A stretch of 34,227 nucleotides of DNA from Flavonifractor sp. An92 (GTDB taxonomy: Bacteria > Bacillota > Clostridia > Oscillospirales > Oscillospiraceae): NCBI RefSeq assembly GCF_002159175.1, contig NZ_NFGZ01000033.1:1-34227 (forward strand), given 5' to 3'. The notes below the pieces were generated by a model, which did not search any database, was not told where the DNA came from, and worked only from the letters and a program-made list of their open reading frames with translations. A program made the position numbers and the translations under genes. Positions 1 to 6,544 of this stretch are shown piece by piece; the first letter of the stretch is position 1, and the number at the start of each line of letters is the position of its first letter.

Positions 1-921
1 ACCCCCTCCCCCTCCGCCAGCGAGACCCCCGCGGAGCGGACCAGCGTGAACCTGGCCATGCTCAACGGCCCCACCGGCATGGGCGCCGCCAAGCTCATCG
101 CCGATGACGCCGAGGGGACCACCCTCAACGACTACAACGTGGAGGTGCTGAGCCAGCCCACCGACGTGACCGCCAAGCTCTCCAGCGGTGAGGTGGACAT
201 CGCGGCTCTCCCCACCAATGTGGCCGCCACCTACTACAATAAGACCGAGTCCATCCAGATGCTGGCCCTCAACACCCTGGGCGTGCTCTATATCCTGGAG
301 AACGGCAGCAATGTGAACTCCATGGCCGACCTGGCGGGCCAGACCCTCTACGCCACCGGCCAGGGCGCCAATCCCGAGTATGTGCTGGACTATCTCCTCA
401 CCCTCAACGGCGTGGACCCGGAGAAGGACGTGGACATCCAGTGGAAGACCGCCGAGGAGGTCCAGGCCCTGATGGTGTCCGGTGAGGCCAAGCTGGCCAT
501 GCTCCCCGTGCCCGCCGCCACCGGCGTGCTGATGCAGAACAGCGACATCCGCGCCGCCATCGACTTCAACACCGCCTGGGAGGAGGCCGGGGCCGAGGGC
601 ACCTTTACCATGGGCTGCGTGGTGGTGCGCAACGAGTTCCTGGAGGAAAATCCCCAGGCGGTGGAGGACTTCCTCACCGAGTACGCCGCCTCCATCGAGT
701 ATGTCCGGGAGAACCCGGAGGAGGCCGCTCCCCTGGTGGTGGAGGCCGGCATCGTGCCCAAGGAGCCCATCGCCGTGGCCGCCATCCCCCAGGCCAATCT
801 GGTGTGCATCACCGGCAGCGATATGCTCTCCATCCGGGACTACTACGCGGTGCTCTACAACGCCGATCCCGCCTCCATCGGCGGGGCCAACCCGGATGAC
901 GCCTTCTACTACCTGCCCTGA
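1..921 (+). CDS. ABC transporter substrate-binding protein (NMT1/SsuA-like), 5' truncated
   Basis: This is the extracytoplasmic solute-binding component of an ABC importer. The reading frame is open to the first base of the window, so the real start, signal peptide and lipobox lie upstream; about 306 residues are visible. The first visible residues are rich in Ser, Pro and Thr, as in the linker after a lipoprotein cysteine. The fold is recognisable as a periplasmic-binding type II protein of the NMT1/SsuA kind, from the early GPTGMGAAKL stretch, the 'VDIAALPTNVAA' segment and the later 'ADLAGQTLYATGQGANPEYVL' hinge-like region. It is followed after 2 nt by the permease and then by the ATPase, a complete importer order. 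The ligand cannot be read from sequence; thiamine precursors, sulfonates and similar small anions are the usual cargoes of relatives. Confidence 0.88.
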   Translation, partial: TPSPSASETPAERTSVNLAMLNGPTGMGAAKLIADDAEGTTLNDYNVEVLSQPTDVTAKLSSGEVDIAALPTNVAATYYNKTESIQMLALNTLGVLYILENGSNVNSMADLAGQTLYATGQGANPEYVLDYLLTLNGVDPEKDVDIQWKTAEEVQALMVSGEAKLAMLPVPAATGVLMQNSDIRAAIDFNTAWEEAGAEGTFTMGCVVVRNEFLEENPQAVEDFLTEYAASIEYVRENPEEAAPLVVEAGIVPKEPIAVAAIPQANLVCITGSDMLSIRDYYAVLYNADPASIGGANPDDAFYYLP

Positions 922-923
922 GC

Positions 924-1700
924 ATGAGGAACAGACGACCACTGGCCAGGGGGCTTCTCCCCCTGGCCTTTTGGCTTTTGGTGTGGCATGGCGCGGTGTG
1001 GTACCTGGAGAACATCCAGGGCATCCGCACCGAGTTCATCCTCCCCGCCCCGCTGACGGTGCTGACCACCCTGGTCTCCCTGGCAGGAGAGGGGGAATTC
1101 TGGCTCACGGCCCTTGCCACCCTGGGGCGCATCTTCGCCGGGCTCCTGGGGGGCGTGGCGGTGGGGACCGTCCTGGCCGTGCTCACCCAGAGCTTTGCCT
1201 GGGCCGACTGGATCTTCTCCCCGGCGGTGCGGGTCATCCGGGCCACACCGGTGGCCTCCTTTATCCTGCTCATCATCCTCTGGGCCCCCACCGGGCGGGT
1301 GCCCGCCATCGTGGCCGCCCTGATGGTGCTGCCGGTGGTGTGGGGCAACGTGTCCCGGGGGATCGCCCAGACCGACCCGCTGCTGCTGGAGGCCGGGAAA
1401 GCCTACCGCTTTTCCCGGTGGAAAACGGTGCGGCTCATCTACATCCCCTCGGTGCTGCCCTACTTCGCCAGCGCCTGCCACACCGCCTTGGGCCTGGCCT
1501 GGAAGGCGGGTGTGGCCGCCGAGGTGCTGTGCGTGCCCAAGCGGGCCATCGGCACCCAGGTGTATTTTTCCAAGATCTATCTGGAGACCCAGGACCTCTT
1601 CGCCTGGACGCTGGTGGTGATCGTCCTCAGCTTCCTGCTGGAGCGGGGCCTGGGGGCCCTGCTGGGCCGTTTGGAGGGAGGGAACACCCATGCGGGTTGA
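924..1700 (+). CDS. ABC transporter permease (SsuC/TauC-like)
   Basis: This is the membrane channel subunit of the same importer (258 aa, BPD_transp_1 family). It has about six hydrophobic segments and the cytoplasmic EAA-type loop around residues 155-200 ([20 protein letters not shown] and following), which docks with the ATPase. The ATG at 924 lies 2 nt after the stop of the binding-protein gene. I see no clear Shine-Dalgarno sequence, so translational coupling is likely. Its 3' end overlaps the ATPase gene by 11 nt. Length and loop are normal for the SsuC/TauC class. Confidence 0.9.
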   Translation: MRNRRPLARGLLPLAFWLLVWHGAVWYLENIQGIRTEFILPAPLTVLTTLVSLAGEGEFWLTALATLGRIFAGLLGGVAVGTVLAVLTQSFAWADWIFSPAVRVIRATPVASFILLIILWAPTGRVPAIVAALMVLPVVWGNVSRGIAQTDPLLLEAGKAYRFSRWKTVRLIYIPSVLPYFASACHTALGLAWKAGVAAEVLCVPKRAIGTQVYFSKIYLETQDLFAWTLVVIVLSFLLERGLGALLGRLEGGNTHAG

Positions 1701-2268
1701 GGGTATGACCGCCGCTTACGGCGGCGTGAAGGTGCTGGACAACTTCTCGCTTTCCTGGCCGGATAAGGGCATCACCCTGCTCTCCGGCCCCTCGGGCTGC
1801 GGCAAGACCACCTTTCTGCGGTGTCTGGCGGGTTTGCAGTCCTACACGGCCCGGGCGGTGGAGCTCCCGGAGCGGCCGGTGATCCTCTTTCAGGAGGACC
1901 GGCTCCTCCCCTGGCGCACGGCGGCGCAGCACATCACCGATGTGCTCCCCCGGGAGCGCTGGGGAGAGGCGGAGAGCTGGCTGGAGCTGGTGGAGCTCTC
2001 CGGCGAGGGCGCGCACTACCCCAAGGCCCTCTCCGGCGGCATGAAGCGCCGCCTGGCCCTGGCCCGTGCCCTGGCCTGCGGCGGGGGGCTCCTGCTGCTG
2101 GATGAGCCCTTCACCGGCGTGGACGGAGACCGGGCGGCGCGCATCCTCGGCCGCATCCGGGACCTGGAGACGCCGGTGCTCCTCTCCGGGCACGAGAGCG
2201 CCCTGGTCGCCCTGGCCGACGCCGTCCTCCCGCTGGACGGCCCGCCCCTGCGGCGGGTGGAGGGATAA
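1690..2268 (+). CDS. ABC transporter ATP-binding protein, short
   Basis: This subunit powers the importer by ATP hydrolysis. Visible motifs are Walker A GPSGCGKT (residues 33-40), a Q-loop region ([11 protein letters not shown]), signature LSGGMKRR, Walker B LLLLDEP, a D-loop (GVD) and the switch histidine in LLSGHE. The ATG at 1690 lies inside the permease gene and has a strong GGAGGGAGGG Shine-Dalgarno 7 nt upstream. At 192 aa it is roughly 50-60 residues shorter than usual SsuB/TauB proteins. It stops just after the H-loop, yet all catalytic motifs are present, so it is probably functional. Confidence 0.9.
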   Translation: MRVEGMTAAYGGVKVLDNFSLSWPDKGITLLSGPSGCGKTTFLRCLAGLQSYTARAVELPERPVILFQEDRLLPWRTAAQHITDVLPRERWGEAESWLELVELSGEGAHYPKALSGGMKRRLALARALACGGGLLLLDEPFTGVDGDRAARILGRIRDLETPVLLSGHESALVALADAVLPLDGPPLRRVEG

Positions 2269-2313
2269 TTCTGAAGGTTTTCTAAAGAACCTCTTCAAAA
2301 CTGGGAAAGGCCG

Positions 2314-2341
2314 TTGCTTTTTCTAACTTTTGTGGTATGAT
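2314..2341 (+). promoter_or_regulatory. Promoter of the LTA-synthase-family gene
   Basis: A TTGCTT -35 box (2314-2319) is separated by 16 nt from a TATGAT -10 box (2336-2341). The -10 is preceded by TGTGG, an extended -10 (TGn) element. Transcription should start near 2348. Confidence 0.65.
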
Positions 2342-2363
2342 TATCCCTGTCCATCACCCATTC

Positions 2364-2387
2364 CGGCGCCCAGGTCTTTGGGCGCCG
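2364..2387 (+). promoter_or_regulatory. GC-rich stem-loop in the 5' UTR of the LTA-synthase-family gene
   Basis: A perfect 9-bp stem (2364-2372 with 2379-2387) closes a 6-nt loop. It lies between the predicted start of transcription and the Shine-Dalgarno at 2399. There is no T-run, so it is a poor terminator. It may stabilise the mRNA end, or it may end weak readthrough from the upstream ABC operon, which has no better terminator. Confidence 0.55.
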
Positions 2388-2410
2388 TCCCTTTGAACAG
2401 GAGAGGCACT

Positions 2411-4291
2411 ATGAAATTTCCCTTGGCTCTGCGCGAGCGGACACGCCGCCTGCACTATCCCAAGCTCCCCATCTCCCCCGGACTGGCCGCCTGGCTCTCC
2501 CGGGGGTTCTTCCTGGCCGGTCCGCTGATCTCCTACGTGCTGGTGGAGCTGCTCAACAACAACGACCCCTGGGGCTTTTCCAATTTACAGCTGGCGCTGA
2601 ACCTGGTCTGGTACTACATGGGGGCCATCTTCTTCTACTTTGTCTGGGGCAACCGGGACCGGGCCACCCGCTGGGCCATGTTCCTGGCCTGGGTCATCGG
2701 CATCATCAACAGCTACGCCTTCCGCTTCCGGGGGCGCACCATCTTCCCCAGTGACATCGTCACCATCCGCACCGCCCTGAACGTGGCCGGGAATTACAAC
2801 TACCTGCCCGACCTCACCCAGCTCTTCACCCTGCTGGTGATGGTCCTGTTCCTGGCGGCCCTGGCGCTGCTCCCCACTCCCAAAGAGCGGCAGCCCTTCT
2901 CCTGGAAGCTCTTCATCCCCAGCCAGGCGGCCTGTTTCGCCTTTTTGTGGATGTTCTTCTGTACCAACACCGTCTCAGATGCGGGGATCTCCCCCTCCAT
3001 GTGGACCACCCGCGGAAATGGCCTGGCCCTCAACTTCTCCCTGTGCGTGCGGTACAGCTGGGTCCAGCCCCCCAGCGGCTACTCCACCGTGTCGGTGGAC
3101 GCCCTGGCGGAGGAGTACCCCTCGGACGACGCCGCGGTGGAGACCTCCGGCGGCATCACCCGGCCGGTGAACCTCATCGTCATCATGAATGAGTCCTTCT
3201 CCGACCTGAGTGTCCTGCCCGGGGTGGAGACCAACCAGGACGCCATGCCCTTCCTCCGCTCCCTGGAGGAGAACACCATCAAGGGCTACGCCTACTCCTC
3301 GGTGTTCGGCGGCACCACCGCCAACTCGGAGTATGAGTTCCTCACCGGCAACACCACCGCCTTCCTCCCCGCCGGCACGGTGCCCTACCACATGTACATC
3401 AGCTCCAATGAGCCGGGTCTGGCCCGGCAGATGGGGGATCTGGGCTACTACACGGTGGCCATGCACCCCTACTACTCCTCCGGCTGGAACCGGGTGGCGG
3501 TGTACAACGACATGGGCTTTGACGAAAAGCACTTCCTGGAGGACTTCACCTACGACGAGGACGAGGATATCATCCGGGAATACCTCTCCGATCAGGCCAA
3601 CTACGAAAATGTCATCGCCCGCTATGAGGCCAAGGAGGAGGGGCAGCCCCTGTTCCTCTTCAACGTGACCATGCAGAACCACAGCGGCTACACCGGCGAG
3701 TGGACCAACCTGCCCCGGGAGGTGTGGCTCACCGGCGACATGGAGGGCAAGTACGACACGGTGGACCAGTACCTGAGCCTCATTTACCAGAGCGATCAGG
3801 CCTTTGAGTACCTCATCGACTACTTCTCCCAGGTGGAGGAGCCCACCATGATCTGCCTCTTCGGCGACCACCAGCCCCAGGTGGACGGCGATTTCTACAC
3901 CGAGACCCTGGGCGAAGAGGTGGACTTCCTGGCCCCCGACGTGGCGCAGAAGAAGCAGATGGTCCCCTTCCTCATCTGGGCCAACTACGACATCCCCGAG
4001 CGGGAGCGGGTCTCCCTCTCCCTCAACTACCTGTCCGCCTACCTCACCGAGGTGGCGGGCCTCCCCCAGACCGGGTATCAGCAGTACCTGAAGGACCTCT
4101 GGCAGGAGCTGCCCATCGTGAACACCGTGGGCTATGTGGACGGCGAGGGCAACTGGGTCCACACCAGCGACGAGGAGAACCTCTCCCCCACCGCCCAGAC
4201 CGCCCTGGACGAGTACAAGCGGGTCCTGTACAACAACATCTTTGACAAGGGACGGCGGCCGTCGGATTTCTTCACCCTGGCCTCGCCCTGA
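2411..4291 (+). CDS. LTA-synthase-family phosphoglycerol transferase / sulfatase-fold membrane enzyme
   Basis: This enzyme (626 aa) most likely transfers glycerol-phosphate from phosphatidylglycerol to an envelope polymer or lipid outside the cell. The N-terminus has five hydrophobic helices (within about residues 20-190), followed by an extracellular sulfatase-fold domain. LtaS-type active-site residues are present: Glu261 in MNESF, the nucleophile Thr303 in GGTTANSE, His in QNHSGY, and Asp486-His487 in FGDHQPQ. The ATG at 2411 is preferred over in-frame codons upstream because it follows AGGAGAGG at 2399-2406 and lies downstream of a clear promoter. It is monocistronic, ending at a strong hairpin. 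The exact polymer (lipoteichoic acid or another phosphoglycerol acceptor) cannot be decided. Confidence 0.88.
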   Translation: MKFPLALRERTRRLHYPKLPISPGLAAWLSRGFFLAGPLISYVLVELLNNNDPWGFSNLQLALNLVWYYMGAIFFYFVWGNRDRATRWAMFLAWVIGIINSYAFRFRGRTIFPSDIVTIRTALNVAGNYNYLPDLTQLFTLLVMVLFLAALALLPTPKERQPFSWKLFIPSQAACFAFLWMFFCTNTVSDAGISPSMWTTRGNGLALNFSLCVRYSWVQPPSGYSTVSVDALAEEYPSDDAAVETSGGITRPVNLIVIMNESFSDLSVLPGVETNQDAMPFLRSLEENTIKGYAYSSVFGGTTANSEYEFLTGNTTAFLPAGTVPYHMYISSNEPGLARQMGDLGYYTVAMHPYYSSGWNRVAVYNDMGFDEKHFLEDFTYDEDEDIIREYLSDQANYENVIARYEAKEEGQPLFLFNVTMQNHSGYTGEWTNLPREVWLTGDMEGKYDTVDQYLSLIYQSDQAFEYLIDYFSQVEEPTMICLFGDHQPQVDGDFYTETLGEEVDFLAPDVAQKKQMVPFLIWANYDIPERERVSLSLNYLSAYLTEVAGLPQTGYQQYLKDLWQELPIVNTVGYVDGEGNWVHTSDEENLSPTAQTALDEYKRVLYNNIFDKGRRPSDFFTLASP

Positions 4292-4296
4292 CGCAA

Positions 4297-4335
4297 AAAC
4301 CGGCCCCCGGCGCTTTACGCGCCGGGGGCCGGTTT
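4297..4335. terminator. Bidirectional intrinsic terminator
   Basis: A perfect 17-bp GC-rich stem (4297-4313 with 4319-4335) encloses a 5-nt loop and is flanked by A residues on the left and T residues on the right. It separates two convergent genes and can serve both strands. Confidence 0.85.
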
Positions 4336-4341
4336 CGTCTC

Positions 4342-4689
4342 TCAGAGGGTCACACCCCCCGCCAGACCGGAGATGCGCACCCGGCCCCGGACCCGGTGGA
4401 ACACCGTGTCCGTGGTGCGCCCGTCGGCCCATCGGTAGCGCAGGCGGCTGCGCCCCGAGGTCAGGGCCCGCTCCAGGGCCAGCCGGCACTGCTGGAGGTA
4501 GAGCAGCCGGTTCACCGAGGCGTACTCCCGCGCCACCTCCTCTCCGTACTCCCGGCAGGGGCATAGGTCGCAGGAGGTCATCCGCCCCACCGAGCGGGAG
4601 AGGACCGTGGCCTCGGCCGCCGCGCGCTGGCGCAGGGCCTCCCGGGCCTCGGCGATGGGATACTCACAATGGCTCATGGATTTGGTCAT
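4342..4689 (-). CDS. Hypothetical protein with a CxxCxC motif
   Basis: I do not recognise this 115-aa protein. It is charged and largely helical in appearance, with a Cys cluster CDLCPC near residues 39-44 and a basic C-terminal part that looks like short beta strands. No signal peptide or membrane segment is visible. The chosen ATG at 4689 follows AAAGGTGG at good spacing, and a near-consensus promoter lies upstream at 4787-4816, so expression is likely. It is monocistronic. The Cys cluster might bind metal, but that is only a guess. Confidence 0.7.
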   Translation of the reverse strand: MTKSMSHCEYPIAEAREALRQRAAAEATVLSRSVGRMTSCDLCPCREYGEEVAREYASVNRLLYLQQCRLALERALTSGRSRLRYRWADGRTTDTVFHRVRGRVRISGLAGGVTL

Positions 4690-4786
4690 AAAAAATACCA
4701 CCTTTCTCAAAATGGGCGCAGCAATCCTGTGTCGCCACAATCATGCTTCTACAACCAATTTTGAGTTCGGCGGTTTCGCTGGATAG

Positions 4787-4816
4787 ATTATAGCACAAGC
4801 CAACTGGCGCTGTCAA
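4787..4816 (-). promoter_or_regulatory. Near-consensus sigma-A promoter for the CxxCxC protein
   Basis: Read on the minus strand, TTGACA (4816-4811) and TATAAT (4792-4787) are separated by 18 nt, and the -10 is preceded by TGTGC. Both hexamers match consensus exactly. The leader to the ATG at 4689 is about 90 nt; I see no strong structure in it. Confidence 0.8.
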
Positions 4817-4827
4817 TCTCCGGTCCC

Positions 4828-4862
4828 AAAAAGGGCCGCCCACCGGAATGGTGAGCGGCCCT
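4828..4862 (-). terminator. Intrinsic terminator of the EamA transporter gene
   Basis: An 8-bp outer stem (4832-4839 with 4855-4862) continues into an inner 4-bp stem after one mismatch. On the minus strand it is followed by five T residues (4832-4828). Confidence 0.75.
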
Positions 4863-4870
4863 CTGGAGCA

Positions 4871-5785
4871 TCAGGCGCGATTGCGGACCTTCTGTCCGCG
4901 GGAACTGCGGCGGAGGAAGGAGAACTTGGTCTCCGAGCACACCACCGCCACGAAGATGAGGGCAAAGCCCACCAGCAGGCGCCCGGTCACCGGGTCGCCG
5001 TAGAAGATCACCGAGCACAGCACGCCGAACACCGACTCCAGCGACAAAATCACCGACGCGGAGGCCGGGTCGGACCACACCTGGCCCACGTTCTGGAAGA
5101 GGAGCGCCACGGTGGTGGCCATGGCGATGAGGTAGCCCATCTGGATGAGGAGGTCGGGGTTCAGCAGGGTCTCGGCCGCCGGGAACTCCTGGAACAGCGC
5201 GCCGAACACCCAGGCGTACACCGCCGCCCAGAAGAACTGGAACACGGTCAGGAGGTAGATGTCCTTCCCCGGGGAGACCTTGGCCACCGCCACGATGTGG
5301 GAGGCGTAGAAAATGGCGCAGCACAGGGTCAGGGCGTCGCCCCAGGTGACGGTGAAGCTCTCCGTGAGGGACACCAGCCCCACACCCGTCACACACAGCA
5401 CCGCGGCCAGGATGTTATAGCGGTCGGGGCGCTTATGGGCCACCGCCCAGTAGAGGAAGGGCACCATCACACAGTACACCGCCGTCAGGAAGGCGTTTTT
5501 GGACGGCGTGGTGCCCATGAGGCCGAAGGTCTGCACCGAGTAGGCCGTGAAGAGGAAGCCGCCGATGATAGCCCCCCGCCACAGGTAGTCCCGGGTGAAG
5601 TGCTTCCACTTCTTCCAGCACACGAGGGAGAGCAGAATGGCGCCGCCGGTGAAGCGGATGGCCAACAGATAAAAGGTGGGGATCACGTCCACCGCCCCCT
5701 TCATGATGAAGAAGGAGGAGCCCCAGATGAAAGCCGCGGCAAACAGCATGGGCTTGGCCAGACGGCGCATGAGCGTATCGTGCAT
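4871..5785 (-). CDS. EamA/DMT-family transporter (RhaT/YdcZ-like)
   Basis: This is a drug/metabolite-transporter superfamily permease (304 aa) with about ten membrane helices arranged as two EamA repeats. The first repeat starts with AAAFIWGSSFFIMKGA, and the second carries the SLESVFGVLCSVIFYGD signature. The ATG at 5785 is 12 nt after an AAAGGAG sequence, a rather long spacing; the next ATG at 5770 is a possible alternative. It is divergent from the HAD gene. The substrate is unknown, as for most members of this family. Confidence 0.88.
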   Translation of the reverse strand: MHDTLMRRLAKPMLFAAAFIWGSSFFIMKGAVDVIPTFYLLAIRFTGGAILLSLVCWKKWKHFTRDYLWRGAIIGGFLFTAYSVQTFGLMGTTPSKNAFLTAVYCVMVPFLYWAVAHKRPDRYNILAAVLCVTGVGLVSLTESFTVTWGDALTLCCAIFYASHIVAVAKVSPGKDIYLLTVFQFFWAAVYAWVFGALFQEFPAAETLLNPDLLIQMGYLIAMATTVALLFQNVGQVWSDPASASVILSLESVFGVLCSVIFYGDPVTGRLLVGFALIFVAVVCSETKFSFLRRSSRGQKVRNRA

Positions 5786-5788
5786 GGA

Positions 5789-5817
5789 TTGTGCCAACTC
5801 CTTTGATGTGGTATCAT
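5789..5817 (+). promoter_or_regulatory. Promoter of the HAD phosphatase gene
   Basis: A weak TTGTGC -35 (5789-5794) is 17 nt from a TATCAT -10 (5812-5817), which is preceded by TGTGG (extended -10). Transcription would begin near 5824, at the foot of the following hairpin. Confidence 0.6.
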
Positions 5818-5822
5818 GGGAA

Positions 5823-5841
5823 GTGCCGCACCAGGCGGCAC
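5823..5841 (+). promoter_or_regulatory. 5'-terminal stem-loop touching the Shine-Dalgarno of the HAD gene
   Basis: A perfect 7-bp stem (5823-5829 with 5835-5841) with a 5-nt loop ends immediately before the AGGAGG at 5842-5847. It coincides with the predicted 5' end of the mRNA, so it may protect the transcript or tune ribosome access. Confidence 0.55.
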
Positions 5842-5852
5842 AGGAGGTTTCT

Positions 5853-6491
5853 ATGTATTTATTCGATCTGGACGGTACCCTCATCGACTCCAACGGCGTG
5901 TGGGTGGAGGTAGACCGGGTCTTTCTCTCCCGCCGGGGCTTTACGGCCACGCCGGAGTACTGCCACACGGTGGGCCACTCCATTTTCCCGGTGGCCGCGC
6001 AGTACACCAAGGATTACTACCACCTGGAGGAGAGCCCCCAGGAGATCATGGACGAGTGGACGGCCCTGGCCGGGGACGCCTACTCCCACCACGTCCCCTT
6101 GAAGGAGGGGGCCCGGGAATTTCTGGAGTACAGCCGGGACCGGGGGGAGCCGATGGTCCTCACCACCGCCTGCGTGCCCCAGATGTGCAAAGCGGCCCTC
6201 GAACGCCACAATTTGACGCCCTTTTTCTCCTCCATCCTCTTTGCCCAGGAGCTGGGCGTGGAGAAGCGGGACCCCCGGTATTTCCAGGCCGTCCTCACCC
6301 ATCTGGGGGTCCGGGCGGAGGACTGCACCCTCTTTGAGGACTCCCCCGGGGCCTGCCGCACCGCCAAAGAGGCGGGCATCCGGGTGGTGGGGGTGTATGA
6401 CCCCTTCTACGCGGACTACCAGGAGGAGCTGCGGGCGGTGAGCCACCGGTACATCCGCAGCTTTATGGAACTCCTCCCCAAATCGAATTGA
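5853..6491 (+). CDS. HAD-superfamily hydrolase, subfamily IA phosphatase
   Basis: This is a 212-aa haloacid-dehalogenase-type phosphatase of the phosphoglycolate-phosphatase/beta-phosphoglucomutase shape. Motif I DLDGT supplies the nucleophile Asp5 and the acid Asp7. Motif II Thr occurs in VLTTACVP, motif III Lys in EKRDPRYF and the motif IV acids in LFEDSPGACRTAKEAG. A helical cap domain lies between motifs I and II. The ATG at 5853 follows AGGAGG by 5 nt. The gene stands alone between a promoter and a terminator, so its substrate cannot be inferred from context. Confidence 0.88.
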   Translation: MYLFDLDGTLIDSNGVWVEVDRVFLSRRGFTATPEYCHTVGHSIFPVAAQYTKDYYHLEESPQEIMDEWTALAGDAYSHHVPLKEGAREFLEYSRDRGEPMVLTTACVPQMCKAALERHNLTPFFSSILFAQELGVEKRDPRYFQAVLTHLGVRAEDCTLFEDSPGACRTAKEAGIRVVGVYDPFYADYQEELRAVSHRYIRSFMELLPKSN

Positions 6492-6498
6492 CACACAT

Positions 6499-6544
6499 GC
6501 TCCCACGGGCCGCTGTTTCGCGCGGCCCGTGGGAGCCTTTTCTT
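6499..6544 (+). terminator. Intrinsic terminator of the HAD gene
   Basis: A perfect 15-bp stem (6499-6513 with 6522-6536) with an 8-nt loop is followed by CTTTTCTT. It overlaps the stop codon of the convergent helicase gene by 2 nt. Confidence 0.85.

Noticed and set aside
2269-2313. Terminator directly after the ABC operon
   Set aside because: The only inverted repeat (AGGTT with AACCT) is short and lacks a T-run.
2975-4564. 529-codon open frame on the minus strand opposite the LTA-synthase-family gene
   Set aside because: It is antisense to a gene with an intact active site, runs through a terminator, and its product is Gly/Val/His-rich noise.
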